From the NCBI RefSeq assembly GCF_029846235.1, contig NZ_JARVWP010000022.1, positions 59,702-123,701 of the forward strand: a stretch of 64,000 nt of DNA, written 5' to 3'. The position numbers and the translations under genes were made by a program. Below the pieces are notes generated by a model. The model did not search any database and was not told the DNA's origin. It saw only the letters and a program-made list of their open reading frames with translations. Source of the DNA: Bradyrhizobium sp. CER78 (lineage in GTDB: Bacteria > Pseudomonadota > Alphaproteobacteria > Rhizobiales > Xanthobacteraceae). Within the stretch, counting starts at the first letter, position 1; the number at the start of each line of letters is the position of its first letter. Of this stretch, positions 50,280-58,236 are shown piece after piece.

Positions 50280-50933
50280 TCACGAGCCGCGCGAACCATG
50301 AAAATCCGGATGGCTGCTGCCAAGTGGTCGCGGCATCTCGAACATGCGATCCTGAGTTACTTGAATGTACTCGTCGCCGCGTCCTGAGCGGAGTATCGGA
50401 TTGGCTAACGCAGTCTGGTAGATGCCGTCCTCGATCAACGCCCTGTCGATGTAGACTGCGACCACCTCTCCAAGAACAAGCCATCCATCTGTCTTTTCTC
50501 CGTTTGCGGACCGAAGGGAAACAATATCGGATACCTTGCACTCCATTGAGGCTCGGCTCTCGCCGACCCGCGGAACGCGGATGTGCCGGCTGGCTACGGG
50601 GGTCAAGCCGGCGACCTCGAATTCATTGACCCCGTGGCGAAACCCCTCTGATGTCTGATTCATCTTATCGCCAAGTTCTTTAGTCACGAGATTCCAGGCA
50701 AACTCCCGCGTTTCCGAGACATTCTGGACGGTATCCTTCCAAGATATTGACGAAAAGCCGATGACTGGTGGGTCGTAGAGAAACGCGTTGAAAAAGCTAT
50801 AGGGCGCCAAATTGGCTAACCCAGCTGAACTCCGGGAGGAGATCCATCCGATTGGTCGTGGCGCGATGATTGCGTTGAGCGGATTGTGCTTCAGCCCGTG
50901 ACCTTTGGCCGGCTCGTAGTAGTGGAAATCCAT
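50280..50933 (-). CDS. Flavin reductase-like FMN-binding protein
   Basis: A 217-aa protein with the split-barrel pattern: NAIIAPRPIGWISSRSSAGL, NLAPYSFFNAFLYDPPVIGF, NVSETREFAWNLVTKEL, and ASMECKVSDIVSL, which resembles the nicotinamide/flavin pocket. Members reduce FMN for two-component monooxygenases or use FMN themselves. The ATG at 50933 follows AGAGGG; the frame upstream lacks family residues. It stands between the MBL hydrolase and the ABM protein, all on the minus strand. Confidence 0.85.
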   Translation of the reverse strand: MDFHYYEPAKGHGLKHNPLNAIIAPRPIGWISSRSSAGLANLAPYSFFNAFLYDPPVIGFSSISWKDTVQNVSETREFAWNLVTKELGDKMNQTSEGFRHGVNEFEVAGLTPVASRHIRVPRVGESRASMECKVSDIVSLRSANGEKTDGWLVLGEVVAVYIDRALIEDGIYQTALANPILRSGRGDEYIQVTQDRMFEMPRPLGSSHPDFHGSRGS

Positions 50934-51280
50934 GACCTCGTTCCCTCTAGAATCTTCATCAACCACGCAAGAAGTGCTGTCCGCCGGTAGCCCGGCCGCG
51001 TACATTTCGTCCCCGACGAAGAACGGTTTGGCTTAGGCCGGCTTCGCAGCACTCCCCAAGCGCCCCCCGTTACGGCCGGGGTTATGCCGGTGTAGTCGCG
51101 GGAGAGTGACTACCGATGGAAACTCGCTTTAGCTTCATCAGGCCCTAGTTCAGAATCCGCCACCCGCTTCGAAGTGAGCGGACGGGAACGTCCGGAAATG
51201 CGATTTTTCCGAGCCTGTCATAGGTGCCGGCCGTCGGCACGATGACACAGCCTCCTTCCTGGAGACGATATTCTCCCTAC
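50934..51280. other. Gap of 347 bases
   Basis: No credible gene on either strand. It should contain the promoter of the flavin-reductase gene, reading leftward, and the 3' flank of the ABM gene. A few short GC-rich inverted repeats are visible, none striking. Confidence 0.5.
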
Positions 51281-51586
51281 CTATGCAGGCGAAAGAACGT
51301 GGACAGTCCGGCGTTCGATCAGATCTTTGACCTTGGCCTGATACTCCAGCATGTGAGGAGCCTTGGCGTGGGCCATCAAGTGGGATGCAGATTCCCACTT
51401 TTCGATGACGATAAACGTGTCGTCGCCATAGGGCGCGAACGTGCCGAAACCCGCTGCATCAACGTACGTGGCATATTCGATGCAACCTCGCTCCGCATGG
51501 ACCGCGGGTATGTTCGCCTTGAATGCGCTGAGGATGGTTTCGCGCTGGCCTGGCTTTGCTTTGATTTCTACGACTACGTGAATCAT
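51281..51586 (-). CDS. Antibiotic biosynthesis monooxygenase (ABM) domain protein
   Basis: A 101-aa protein that starts MIHVVVEIKAKPGQRETILS. The ferredoxin-like ABM fold shows in VHAERGCIEYATYVDA, DTFIVIEKWESASHLMAHAK and APHMLEYQAKVKDLIE. These small dimeric proteins oxidise aromatic or quinone-like compounds, or detoxify them, without a metal cofactor. An inverted repeat lies just upstream. Confidence 0.88.
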   Translation of the reverse strand: MIHVVVEIKAKPGQRETILSAFKANIPAVHAERGCIEYATYVDAAGFGTFAPYGDDTFIVIEKWESASHLMAHAKAPHMLEYQAKVKDLIERRTVHVLSPA

Positions 51587-51605
51587 CTAGCTACTCCTGC
51601 TCATA

Positions 51606-51631
51606 CTACGGATTTGTTTTCTGATCCGTAG
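51606..51631. promoter_or_regulatory. Inverted repeat CTACGGAT-N10-ATCCGTAG upstream of the ABM gene
   Basis: Two perfect 8-base arms (51606-51613 and 51624-51631) lie 20 bases upstream of the ABM start. The position in the leader or promoter suggests a repressor site or a small hairpin in the message. No matching regulator gene can be named. Confidence 0.5.
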
Positions 51632-51765
51632 CACCACGCCTACAGCGCCTTGCGGGCCTTCGACTGTTTTGGCTTCGCACGGACGGTAGCGTCTCCTAAG
51701 GTGAAGATGCGGCTTTGACCCCAAAGTAGTGCTCAATTTTCCAGCCTGGACAACTCATGGATTCG

Positions 51766-52377
51766 CTATTGCTTGAAGGGAAACGTACTGGAGAATGCTT
51801 CGATTTCCATGGCGCGCGCGGCCAGTCCGGCAAGCCTGGGGAATGCGGTTGCATTCACGACGTCGGGCATGAATACCAGCGACGACTGATAGGTGACGAC
51901 GACCATTATGTCGGCTTGCGAAAGCGAGCCGCCCACCAGCCAGCCGCCGCCAGCTCGCGACTCGATCATCTGAAGCCCAGCCAACACCTGCTGGCGCAAC
52001 GAATCGACGATCGTGGCAATCTGATGCTCGGGCGGACGAAGCGACTCATCGTAGATATCGCCGAGCTTTGCGTAGATCGCGGACGCGATGCCGACGAACT
52101 GCAACGCGTCACGCCGTTTTGCGCCCGAGGGCGCGAGCAATGCGCGTTCGAGTCCGACCGCTTCGTGCAGGTATTCGATGATGCTTCCGCTGTCGTAGAG
52201 AATCGTGCCGTCGTCGAGCACGAGCGCCGGCACCTTCACCATCGGGCTAAAAGGACGGATAAGTTCCTTCTGCTCATAGGCGTGAAAGGCCAGATGTTCG
52301 AACGATATGCCTAACAGCTTCAACGTGATGCCGACCCGACGGGTAAAGCCGGAAAGCCAGGGACCGATAAGCTTCAT
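51766..52377 (-). CDS. Glutathione S-transferase family protein
   Basis: A 203-aa protein that starts MKLIGPWLSGFTRRVGITLK. The thioredoxin-like N-terminal half has KVPALVLDDGTILYDSGSII, the glutathione-binding motif, and the helical C-terminal half has GGGWLVGGSLSQADIMVVVT. It conjugates or isomerises electrophiles with glutathione. The ATG at 52377 fits the family start; a start seven codons earlier is possible. It lies 38 bases after the SDR gene and is probably co-transcribed. Confidence 0.88.
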   Translation of the reverse strand: MKLIGPWLSGFTRRVGITLKLLGISFEHLAFHAYEQKELIRPFSPMVKVPALVLDDGTILYDSGSIIEYLHEAVGLERALLAPSGAKRRDALQFVGIASAIYAKLGDIYDESLRPPEHQIATIVDSLRQQVLAGLQMIESRAGGGWLVGGSLSQADIMVVVTYQSSLVFMPDVVNATAFPRLAGLAARAMEIEAFSSTFPFKQ

Positions 52378-52415
52378 TGTTGATTTCTCGGAATTCATTG
52401 TGTGGGGGCCCTGGT

Positions 52416-53183
52416 TCAGAACGGCTCTGTGAACGGACGCAGATCAAGCTCATGCGTCCACGCCGAGCGGTGCTGGCGATGAAGCGACCAGAATGCATCG
52501 GCGATCGCGTCGATGTCGAGCAGTCCGCGCGCACCCATTTGCTTGAAGTGCTCGGTGAAGCGCGTATGTACCCGCTCTCCGTCGATGCCCCCGTCGATCA
52601 CGATATGGGCGACATGCAGGCCCAGCGGACCGAATTCGCGCGCCATGCTTTGAGCGAGCATTCGCAAACCAGCCTTGCTCGACGCGAAGTGGGCGAAGTT
52701 CGGCATACCTCTAAGTGCGCCCGTCGCTCCGCTAAAGAGAATCGAACCTCGGCCGAGTGGCGCAAGGCGCCGTGCGGCCTCGCGACCCACAAGGAACCCA
52801 CCGAAACAATTCAACCGCCAGAACGATTCGAAGACGTCCGCTTCCATCGTGCGCAAGTCAGAAGGCTGATTGTTTCCCGCGTTGTACACTACAAGGTCGA
52901 CGCTGCCGCCATTTTCGTCAGTCTGCATCGCGACATCGAACAACCGGATCACATCCGCCTCTTGCGTCACGTCCATGACAACCGTGCTCGCCGAACCTCC
53001 GGCCTCGACAATGCTGTCGCGTACCCGATCGATCTTCGATTGGGTGCGCCCCGCGACGATGACGTGGCGCCCCTCTGCCGCGAACCGGCGCGACAGTCCC
53101 GCGCCGAGCCCTTGCTCTGGCCCCACTCCGATGACCACCGCCTTCGGGCGGTCCGCGACGGTCGTTTCCGCGACGTTGGACAT
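52416..53183 (-). CDS. Short-chain dehydrogenase/reductase family protein, atypical active site
   Basis: A 255-aa Rossmann protein. The cofactor region is VVIGVGPEQGLGAGLSRRFA, with VAGRTQ for NADP preference and VVYNAGNNQP. The catalytic segment reads ILFSGATGALRGMPNFAHFA then SSKAGLRM. The serine and lysine are in place, but the expected tyrosine four residues before the lysine is phenylalanine (HFASSK). This fits an atypical SDR subfamily. It is divergent from the LysR gene, with an inverted repeat between them. Confidence 0.82.
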   Translation of the reverse strand: MSNVAETTVADRPKAVVIGVGPEQGLGAGLSRRFAAEGRHVIVAGRTQSKIDRVRDSIVEAGGSASTVVMDVTQEADVIRLFDVAMQTDENGGSVDLVVYNAGNNQPSDLRTMEADVFESFWRLNCFGGFLVGREAARRLAPLGRGSILFSGATGALRGMPNFAHFASSKAGLRMLAQSMAREFGPLGLHVAHIVIDGGIDGERVHTRFTEHFKQMGARGLLDIDAIADAFWSLHRQHRSAWTHELDLRPFTEPF

Positions 53184-53340
53184 GACAATTTCCCCTTACA
53201 GAACAAACTTCGGCCCAACCCTGAAAGCGGAACGAGTCGCCCGTCGGTCCGTTCGAAGCACCGCTGAAGGTCGCCAGTCGCTCCGACGGGTAAACGATAG
53301 CGAGCGCGTGCAAAGCGATAAACCGCTGCTACAGTCCCAC

Positions 53341-53362
53341 ATTGTTTCTTCGGTGAAACAAT
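53341..53362. promoter_or_regulatory. Inverted repeat ATTGTTTC-N6-GAAACAAT, probable LysR site
   Basis: Two perfect 8-base arms with a 6-base spacer lie between the divergent SDR and LysR genes, 31 bases before the LysR start. The T-N11-A pattern typical of LysR-family operators is present within it. It is probably the site by which the regulator controls itself and the SDR-GST unit. Confidence 0.65.
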
Positions 53363-53393
53363 ACAGATTGCGCGGAAAGCGAGGAGCCGGATC

Positions 53394-54335
53394 GTGGACA
53401 AACTTCAGGCTATGCAGGCGTTCATTCGAGTGGTCGAGAGCGGGACTTTCACGAAAGCTGCGCGGATGCTCGAGTTACCCAAGACGGCTGTTAGCCGTTT
53501 GATCGTATCGCTCGAAGGCGAACTCGGCACGAAGCTGCTAAACCGGACGACGCGCAAAGTGTCGACGACAGCGGATGGCTCTGCGTACTACGAGCGCGCG
53601 CGCCAGTTGATGGATGACCTCGCGGAGCTCGAAGGCTCGATGTCGCGTGCGAAGAGTAGCCCTCGAGGACGCCTGCGTGTCGATCTGCCGATGCCGTTAG
53701 GCCAGTCCGTCATCCTTCCCGCGTTGCCGGCGTTCGTCGCGCGTTATCCGGACATCGAGTTCGAGTTTGGACTCAGTGACCGACCGGTCGACCTCATTGC
53801 AGAGAGCGTCGACTGCGTCGTGCGCGCGGGGGAGATCTTCGATCAATCGCTCGCGGCGCGACAGATCGGCGCCGTCAAGCAGATATTGTGTGCGACGCCA
53901 GCGTACTGGGGCAGATATGGACGCCCCTCGCATCCGTCGGACCTTGAGCATGGCCATGTCGTCATCCGAACCATTGCTTCGCGGACCCAGCGTCCCTTTC
54001 CGATTGTGGTCGCGAAAGGTCGTGAACGCGTGGAAGTGCAGAATCGGCACGGTCTCAGTTCGAACGACTTCATGGCGTGCCTGACCATGAGCCTGGCCGG
54101 TCTCGGCGTCGTACACGCTTTCACTTTTTCCGCCACCACACACCTTCAAAGCGGAGCGCTCGAAACCGTCCTGAACGACTGGGTATCGGACCCCATTCCC
54201 GTTTTTGCCGCCTATCAGCCGAATCGATACATGAGCACAAAGGTTCGGGTGTTCATCGAGTGGCTCGCCGCGCTGTTTGCGGGCAATGAATCAATCGCGA
54301 AGAGCGAGCGCCGCGCGCCGCTTGTCATCCCTTAG
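53394..54335 (+). CDS. LysR-family transcriptional regulator
   Basis: A 313-aa protein. The N-terminal winged helix is MDKLQAMQAFIRVVESGTFT then KAARMLELPKTAVSRLIVSL, and the effector domain has GRLRVDLPMPLGQSVILPAL and DRPVDLIAESVDCVVRAGEI. It resembles the group that controls adjacent, divergent oxidoreductases. A GTG start is preceded by GAGGAG. The likely targets are the SDR and GST genes divergent from it, through the inverted repeat at 53341-53362. Confidence 0.9.
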   Translation: MDKLQAMQAFIRVVESGTFTKAARMLELPKTAVSRLIVSLEGELGTKLLNRTTRKVSTTADGSAYYERARQLMDDLAELEGSMSRAKSSPRGRLRVDLPMPLGQSVILPALPAFVARYPDIEFEFGLSDRPVDLIAESVDCVVRAGEIFDQSLAARQIGAVKQILCATPAYWGRYGRPSHPSDLEHGHVVIRTIASRTQRPFPIVVAKGRERVEVQNRHGLSSNDFMACLTMSLAGLGVVHAFTFSATTHLQSGALETVLNDWVSDPIPVFAAYQPNRYMSTKVRVFIEWLAALFAGNESIAKSERRAPLVIP

Positions 54336-54539
54336 AGGCGGCCAACGCGCGCGGAGTCGCGGGGCGCGTAGCGAAATGCTCGGCAGTCCAGCTTGAGGGC
54401 CGAAACCGGCTCCGACGACCGCCGGGTCAACGGCGTCGTGCAACGCAATTTCAATTACATACGGGTTCGCGGTTTTACTCTGAATGGCGCTCCATTCCCC
54501 GCCCCAGGCCAATGACTTCCGCGAGACCGCTCTGCCAGC

Positions 54540-54974
54540 CTATGTCCGCTTTTGACTAGTTTGCTCGAGCCAACTTCTGAAACGCGGATGCGTATCAAAT
54601 CTGCCTTGTAGAGCCGCCAATTCTGCCCGGAAAATGCTTAAGGAAAGAAGTCGCTCGATATCAGGCTCCCTGATCCTCCAGATCGCCGGAGGAAGGAAGC
54701 CGTGCAGCATAAGCTCATACAGTTCGAAGATTGAGTAGATAATTTCATGAACTGTCCGGCGCTCCTCCGGCGTTATTTGTCTCGGCTCGGCGGCCCCAAG
54801 CTCGACAAAGGCGGTTATTGGAAGAGCACGCCGCAAGTCAGAGACCCGATCGCAATAGCGGAGATAGATGTCCGCGCCCAAGCGCCGATTGTTGGTATGC
54901 AATGCGGTGTAGATGGTGATCACACCAACAACAACCGACCCAAGCGTCATGAACTTGATGATATGGTCAAGCAC
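54540..54974 (-). CDS. Membrane-anchored hypothetical protein, 144 aa
   Basis: It starts MLDHIIKFMTLGSVVVGVIT with one N-terminal membrane helix ending near TALHTNNRR. A cytoplasmic helical region follows: YLRYCDRVSDLRRALP, ERRTVHEIIYSIFELYELML, HGFLPPAIWRIREPDIE. It lies 49 bases after the histidine kinase and on the same strand, so it may be the last gene of that operon. I recognise no family. Confidence 0.65.
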   Translation of the reverse strand: MLDHIIKFMTLGSVVVGVITIYTALHTNNRRLGADIYLRYCDRVSDLRRALPITAFVELGAAEPRQITPEERRTVHEIIYSIFELYELMLHGFLPPAIWRIREPDIERLLSLSIFRAELAALQGRFDTHPRFRSWLEQTSQKRT

Positions 54975-55023
54975 CTGCAGTATGCTCCTTTTCTACGCCG
55001 GGCGCCCCGCTCCAGGAAACGGT

Positions 55024-55719
55024 CTACGGGCGAGGGCGGCGCATCTTCCTCCGCTTGAACAGAACAACATGAGTTGCGGCGGCGGCCCGTTGCTCGGTAT
55101 GAGTCAATGGGAACGTGAGAAGGAAAGAAGATCCTTCGGCTGCGCAGGTCGTATGAACGCGACCACCCAAATTACTTGCGAGTTCGCCGATGACCCCTAA
55201 CCCTTCGCCGCGCCCAAACGGCTCAGACGCCGAGCCATTGTCGCTGACCCTACATCTTACGATGTCGCCTGCAAGCAGCAATTCGACTCGCAATTCTGGA
55301 TGTCTACCGTCGAATTGCGCATGTCGTCCCGCATTGGTCAGCAGCTCCGATACAATCAGCCCAACCTTCCAGCAGCGTTCACCTTCAAGCAGCAGATCGT
55401 CCCCTGAGAACAAGACCCGTATCGCCAGGCGTTCTAGTCGATATTTCGTCACCGTGAAGCAAAGCTGCTGGAGGTACTTCGCGACATCGGTGAGGCGTTT
55501 TTGATCCGGCATGCGCAACGCTCGATGAACATCGGCCCATTGGTGCAGCAGGTCGACGACGTCGAGCAGCGCTGCCTTGACAGCTGCGTTATCAGATCTG
55601 ATTGCATTTGCTGAAACCGTGCAGATAGTGCAGGTGAGCTCGTTATCTACTCTATGGTTCAGTTCACGAAGAAGCAACAATCCATCCAGATTCGGAACTT
55701 GCACAATTTGTTTTGTCAT
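55024..55719 (-). CDS. Soluble sensor histidine kinase (HisKA_2/HWE type), 231 aa
   Basis: The phospho-acceptor helix LLLLRELNHRVDNELTCTIC has the ELNHRVxNEL motif of HisKA_2 kinases. The ATPase half shows VGLIVSELLTNAGRHAQ (N box), RVSDNGSASEPFGRGEGLGV (G boxes) and GSSFLLTFPL. There is no sensor domain and no membrane helix, so input must come from a partner. Its start overlaps the stop of the 116-aa gene (ATGA). It is part of the operon with the small proteins and the efflux genes. Confidence 0.85.
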   Translation of the reverse strand: MTKQIVQVPNLDGLLLLRELNHRVDNELTCTICTVSANAIRSDNAAVKAALLDVVDLLHQWADVHRALRMPDQKRLTDVAKYLQQLCFTVTKYRLERLAIRVLFSGDDLLLEGERCWKVGLIVSELLTNAGRHAQFDGRHPELRVELLLAGDIVRCRVSDNGSASEPFGRGEGLGVIGELASNLGGRVHTTCAAEGSSFLLTFPLTHTEQRAAAATHVVLFKRRKMRRPRP

Positions 55720-56066
55720 CTCGTGCTCCGCGATGATTCTTTCTGGTCACTCCGCCAATCAATACGCAGGTTGGTAACGTCCCGTGCCGTGAGCGATGAG
55801 CCCTTGGCTCCTGAGCGGGCAGTGACATAGTTGGCGACCGCGGCAATCTCTTCGTCGAGCGCGGAGCCCTCACAACGTTGCTCGATGAATTCCAGCCGGC
55901 ACCACTGCCAGTCGATCTCGTGTACGTGGCCAAGCGGTTTCTGCCGATCAAGGTCCGCGCCTTCCTCGATTTTGCAGCGCCAGGCTGAAGCGAGACATCG
56001 CGGAGCTCCAGCCGCCTGACCTTCCAGGTGGACCGTGTGGTTAGGCCCAAGGATCGCCCGGACCAT
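55716..56066 (-). CDS. Hypothetical protein, 116 aa, coupled to the kinase
   Basis: The frame starts MVRAILGPNHTVHLEGQAAG and contains WRCKIEEGADLDRQKPLGHV, HEIDWQWCRLEFIEQRCEGS and ALDEEIAAVANYVTARSGAK. The last part, ending SSLTARDVTNLRIDWRS, looks like a folded acidic domain. It begins six bases after the DUF6894 stop and ends with ATGA overlapping the kinase start. No family is recognised; it may feed a signal to the kinase. Confidence 0.6.
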   Translation of the reverse strand: MVRAILGPNHTVHLEGQAAGAPRCLASAWRCKIEEGADLDRQKPLGHVHEIDWQWCRLEFIEQRCEGSALDEEIAAVANYVTARSGAKGSSLTARDVTNLRIDWRSDQKESSRSTR

Positions 56067-56072
56067 GGAGCT

Positions 56073-56306
56073 TTAATTCGGCTTGCCGAGCACAAACGTG
56101 AACGGAACAACGAAGAGCTCATCGCCCTGATCATCACTGACGTGCAAGACCCAGTCACGCCAATCCGCGAGGCTACGCTCGTTGGTGAAGGATTGCACAA
56201 CACGTGTCGCATGATCGCGTGCGTCGGCAAGATCATCCACCATGGTGCCGCGGTAGTCGAGGATCACCTTCCTGGCGTTCGAGCAATGGAAAAATATCCG
56301 GGTCAT
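56073..56306 (-). CDS. DUF6894-type small protein, copy 2
   Basis: A 77-aa protein, MTRIFFHCSNARKVILDYRG then DDLADARDHATRVVQSFTNE, SLADWRDWVLHVSDDQGDEL and FTFVLGKPN. It is the same length as copy 1 at 47697-47930 and very similar. AAGGAGG precedes the ATG by eight bases, which fixes this start although the frame is open further upstream. The function is unknown. Confidence 0.8.
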   Translation of the reverse strand: MTRIFFHCSNARKVILDYRGTMVDDLADARDHATRVVQSFTNERSLADWRDWVLHVSDDQGDELFVVPFTFVLGKPN

Positions 56307-56450
56307 GTACAAGCCTCCTTCGAGTGGGACCGGTGGCCGCAAGCTCTCAGCGTTGCCGCTTCCTCGACGGCGCGGTACGAAAGACAAAAGGGGCGATACG
56401 CTGAGGATTTGGAACCACATCCAAGTGGTCATGAGAGAAATCAGGATCAT
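56307..56450 (-). other. Counterpart of the 33-aa peptide, now open into the DUF6894 frame
   Basis: From an ATG at 56450 the frame reads MILISLMTTWMWFQILSVSP then LLSFVPRRRG and continues without a stop through PPVPLEGGLY into the DUF6894 start. In copy 1 the matching peptide has its own stop. So the stop has been lost here, and a 125-aa fusion is possible alongside the separately initiated DUF6894 protein. Confidence 0.45.
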
Positions 56451-56493
56451 CGGCGCACCTCGCGGATTACAATTTATTGAGGAGTAGCGTGGC

Positions 56494-56802
56494 TCAACCG
56501 CCGCACTTCGTTGCGAGCAGGTCGTTGAACGCGTTGATGCCGGAATCGAGCACATCCAACACCCGCTCGCCCTCGACGCGCTCAGCAGCGACCTGCCGTA
56601 ACATCACCGGCTCATAGATTGAGGCGGCATAGGCGTGACAATTCCTTTCCTTGTCGGCGGCATCGGCTGGTTGGCTTTGTACCGTCGGCCAACGCGCGCA
56701 AGAGGCGTGGATGTCCTTGTTTGAGATACACTCGGCCGCAAGCGAGGGAACCGTAGATGCATTGATCGCAACAATCGCGATGAGACCGGCTCTTTTCCTC
56801 AT
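56494..56802 (-). CDS. Secreted small protein, 102 aa, copy 2
   Basis: It starts MRKRAGLIAIVAINASTVPS with a signal peptide ending near LAAEC. The mature part ECISNKDIHASCARWPTVQS, CHAYAASIYEPVMLRQVAAE and NAFNDLLATKCGG parallels copy 1 along its whole length. GGAG lies upstream of the ATG. It is 33 bases after the HlyD-like gene, so it is probably made with the efflux pump; a periplasmic accessory role is possible. Confidence 0.75.
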   Translation of the reverse strand: MRKRAGLIAIVAINASTVPSLAAECISNKDIHASCARWPTVQSQPADAADKERNCHAYAASIYEPVMLRQVAAERVEGERVLDVLDSGINAFNDLLATKCGG

Positions 56803-56835
56803 GATCGAACTCCGCAAAAGAAATTGTTGCGACGG

Positions 56836-58020
56836 CTACTGGGACGACGGGCCAGGAATGCAGCCGGGCCGCGCCGGAGTTTCGCCGATTAGTCCAAGGA
56901 AGCTCGTCTCGAGTTCAGCTCGCGCTCTTTGAAAGAGCGACCCGCTCTCGCCGTCCCTGATCGTGACCGTTGCGGTCAAGCCAGACACCAGCGGCACACC
57001 AGGCGGCACATTGTCGATTGCGATCCGGACCGGCACTCGCTGCGCCAAGCGTACCCAAGTGTAAACGGGATCCACGTTTGGCAATCCCTGCGTGGACGCC
57101 GCTGCATTGGATACGCTGACGCCACGCGTCACTGTTGCGATGTGACCCATGATCGGCGCCGGGTAGCCCATCAGTCTTGCCTCGGCGTGGTCACCCACAC
57201 AAAGGCGGGCCAACTTGGTCTCCTCGAAATAGCCGTCGACCCAATAGCTGTCCGTGTCGATGACAGAAACGTTGGTCGCGCCTTGATGCGCGTAGTCTCC
57301 CTCTCGCAGGAGTAGGTTGGTGACAATTCCATTCACCGGACTGCGCACCTCAGTGCGCTGCAAATTGATCTCCGCCTCCCGCACCTGCTGCTGAGCCGAA
57401 TCGACGGCGGCTTTTGCCTGCAGCGCACTCCCCTCGAAGACCTGCTTTTCTTCGATGCTGCTCGCCAGATCCGACAAGCGTAGCCGACGTTCGGACTGCA
57501 GTTCCTTCACACTCAGGTCGGCCGATTTTTGCTGCAAGACCGCCTTGTTCGTGCGCAGCGCAACATCAAAATCGAATGGATCGATGACATACAGTATGTC
57601 GCCCTTATGAACGAATTGATTGTCGACGATTCGCAACTCCGTGATCTTTCCAGAGATTTCCGGCGCCACACTCGCCACTTGGACTCGAATCCGCCCGTCC
57701 CGTGTCCAGGGGCCGGCGTTGTACTGGTCCCAGGTCACAAGCGCGACCAGCACCGCAACGACCACGATCCCAGCGGTGGCTATCTTGCGCAGCACAAACC
57801 GCACGGTTCGCCGGGCGCCACCTCGCCGCCGTGCCGTAGACTTGCCGGGCGACGAGACGATCGGTTTGCCGTTTGGATGACCTTCCGATGCTTCTCGGGC
57901 GACGTCATCGAGCTCACTGGTTTGGCGAGCCGATGCATTACCGACGCCTGGCGAAGGGAGCGTGACGGTCGCCTGCATCTCGTCTCGCTCAACCGCCTCA
58001 TCATGGACAGCCGAATCCAT
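56836..58020 (-). CDS. HlyD/EmrA-type membrane fusion protein
   Basis: A 394-aa protein. It has a long acidic N-terminal cytoplasmic stretch and one membrane helix (KIATAGIVVVAVLVALVTWD). The periplasmic part starts GPWTRDGRIRVQVASVAPEI, then a coiled-coil hairpin and the lipoyl-like EVRSPVNGIVTNLLLREGDY. It matches the AaeA-like partner of FUSC permeases that export aromatic acids. AGGAGG precedes the ATG at 58020. It is 12 bases from the DUF1656 gene and its C-terminus is echoed by the remnant at 48585-48770. Confidence 0.9.
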   Translation of the reverse strand: MDSAVHDEAVERDEMQATVTLPSPGVGNASARQTSELDDVAREASEGHPNGKPIVSSPGKSTARRRGGARRTVRFVLRKIATAGIVVVAVLVALVTWDQYNAGPWTRDGRIRVQVASVAPEISGKITELRIVDNQFVHKGDILYVIDPFDFDVALRTNKAVLQQKSADLSVKELQSERRLRLSDLASSIEEKQVFEGSALQAKAAVDSAQQQVREAEINLQRTEVRSPVNGIVTNLLLREGDYAHQGATNVSVIDTDSYWVDGYFEETKLARLCVGDHAEARLMGYPAPIMGHIATVTRGVSVSNAAASTQGLPNVDPVYTWVRLAQRVPVRIAIDNVPPGVPLVSGLTATVTIRDGESGSLFQRARAELETSFLGLIGETPARPGCIPGPSSQ

Positions 58021-58032
58021 GGTCACCTCCTC

Positions 58033-58236
58033 CTAGAACAACAGCACCAATAAGCTCAGAATAGTCACATATAGACTCAGTTCGGCAACCGAGGCGTTAC
58101 TGAACATCTTCGCAAAGCCGACGACATGCAGAAGCGGTCGCAGGACGATGACGACGACGAGAGCCGTCACCAAATACGTCACAAAAGGCGCCACCAGAAC
58201 GCCTCCGATGATCAGCTCTGGAAAGGTGTGCGCCAT
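58033..58236 (-). CDS. DUF1656 (AaeX-like) small membrane protein
   Basis: A 67-aa protein with two hydrophobic helices, TFPELIIGGVLVAPFVTYLV and ELSLYVTILSLLVLLF. The 'P-E--I-GV---P---Y' start is the DUF1656 signature. It is the usual small third component between a FUSC permease and its fusion protein. Its ATG overlaps the permease stop (ATGA). Confidence 0.9.
   Translation of the reverse strand: MAHTFPELIIGGVLVAPFVTYLVTALVVVIVLRPLLHVVGFAKMFSNASVAELSLYVTILSLLVLLF

Noticed and set aside
50934..51005. A 24-residue N-terminal extension of the flavin reductase
   Set aside because: The extension has no family residues, and the ATG at 50933 has a good ribosome site.
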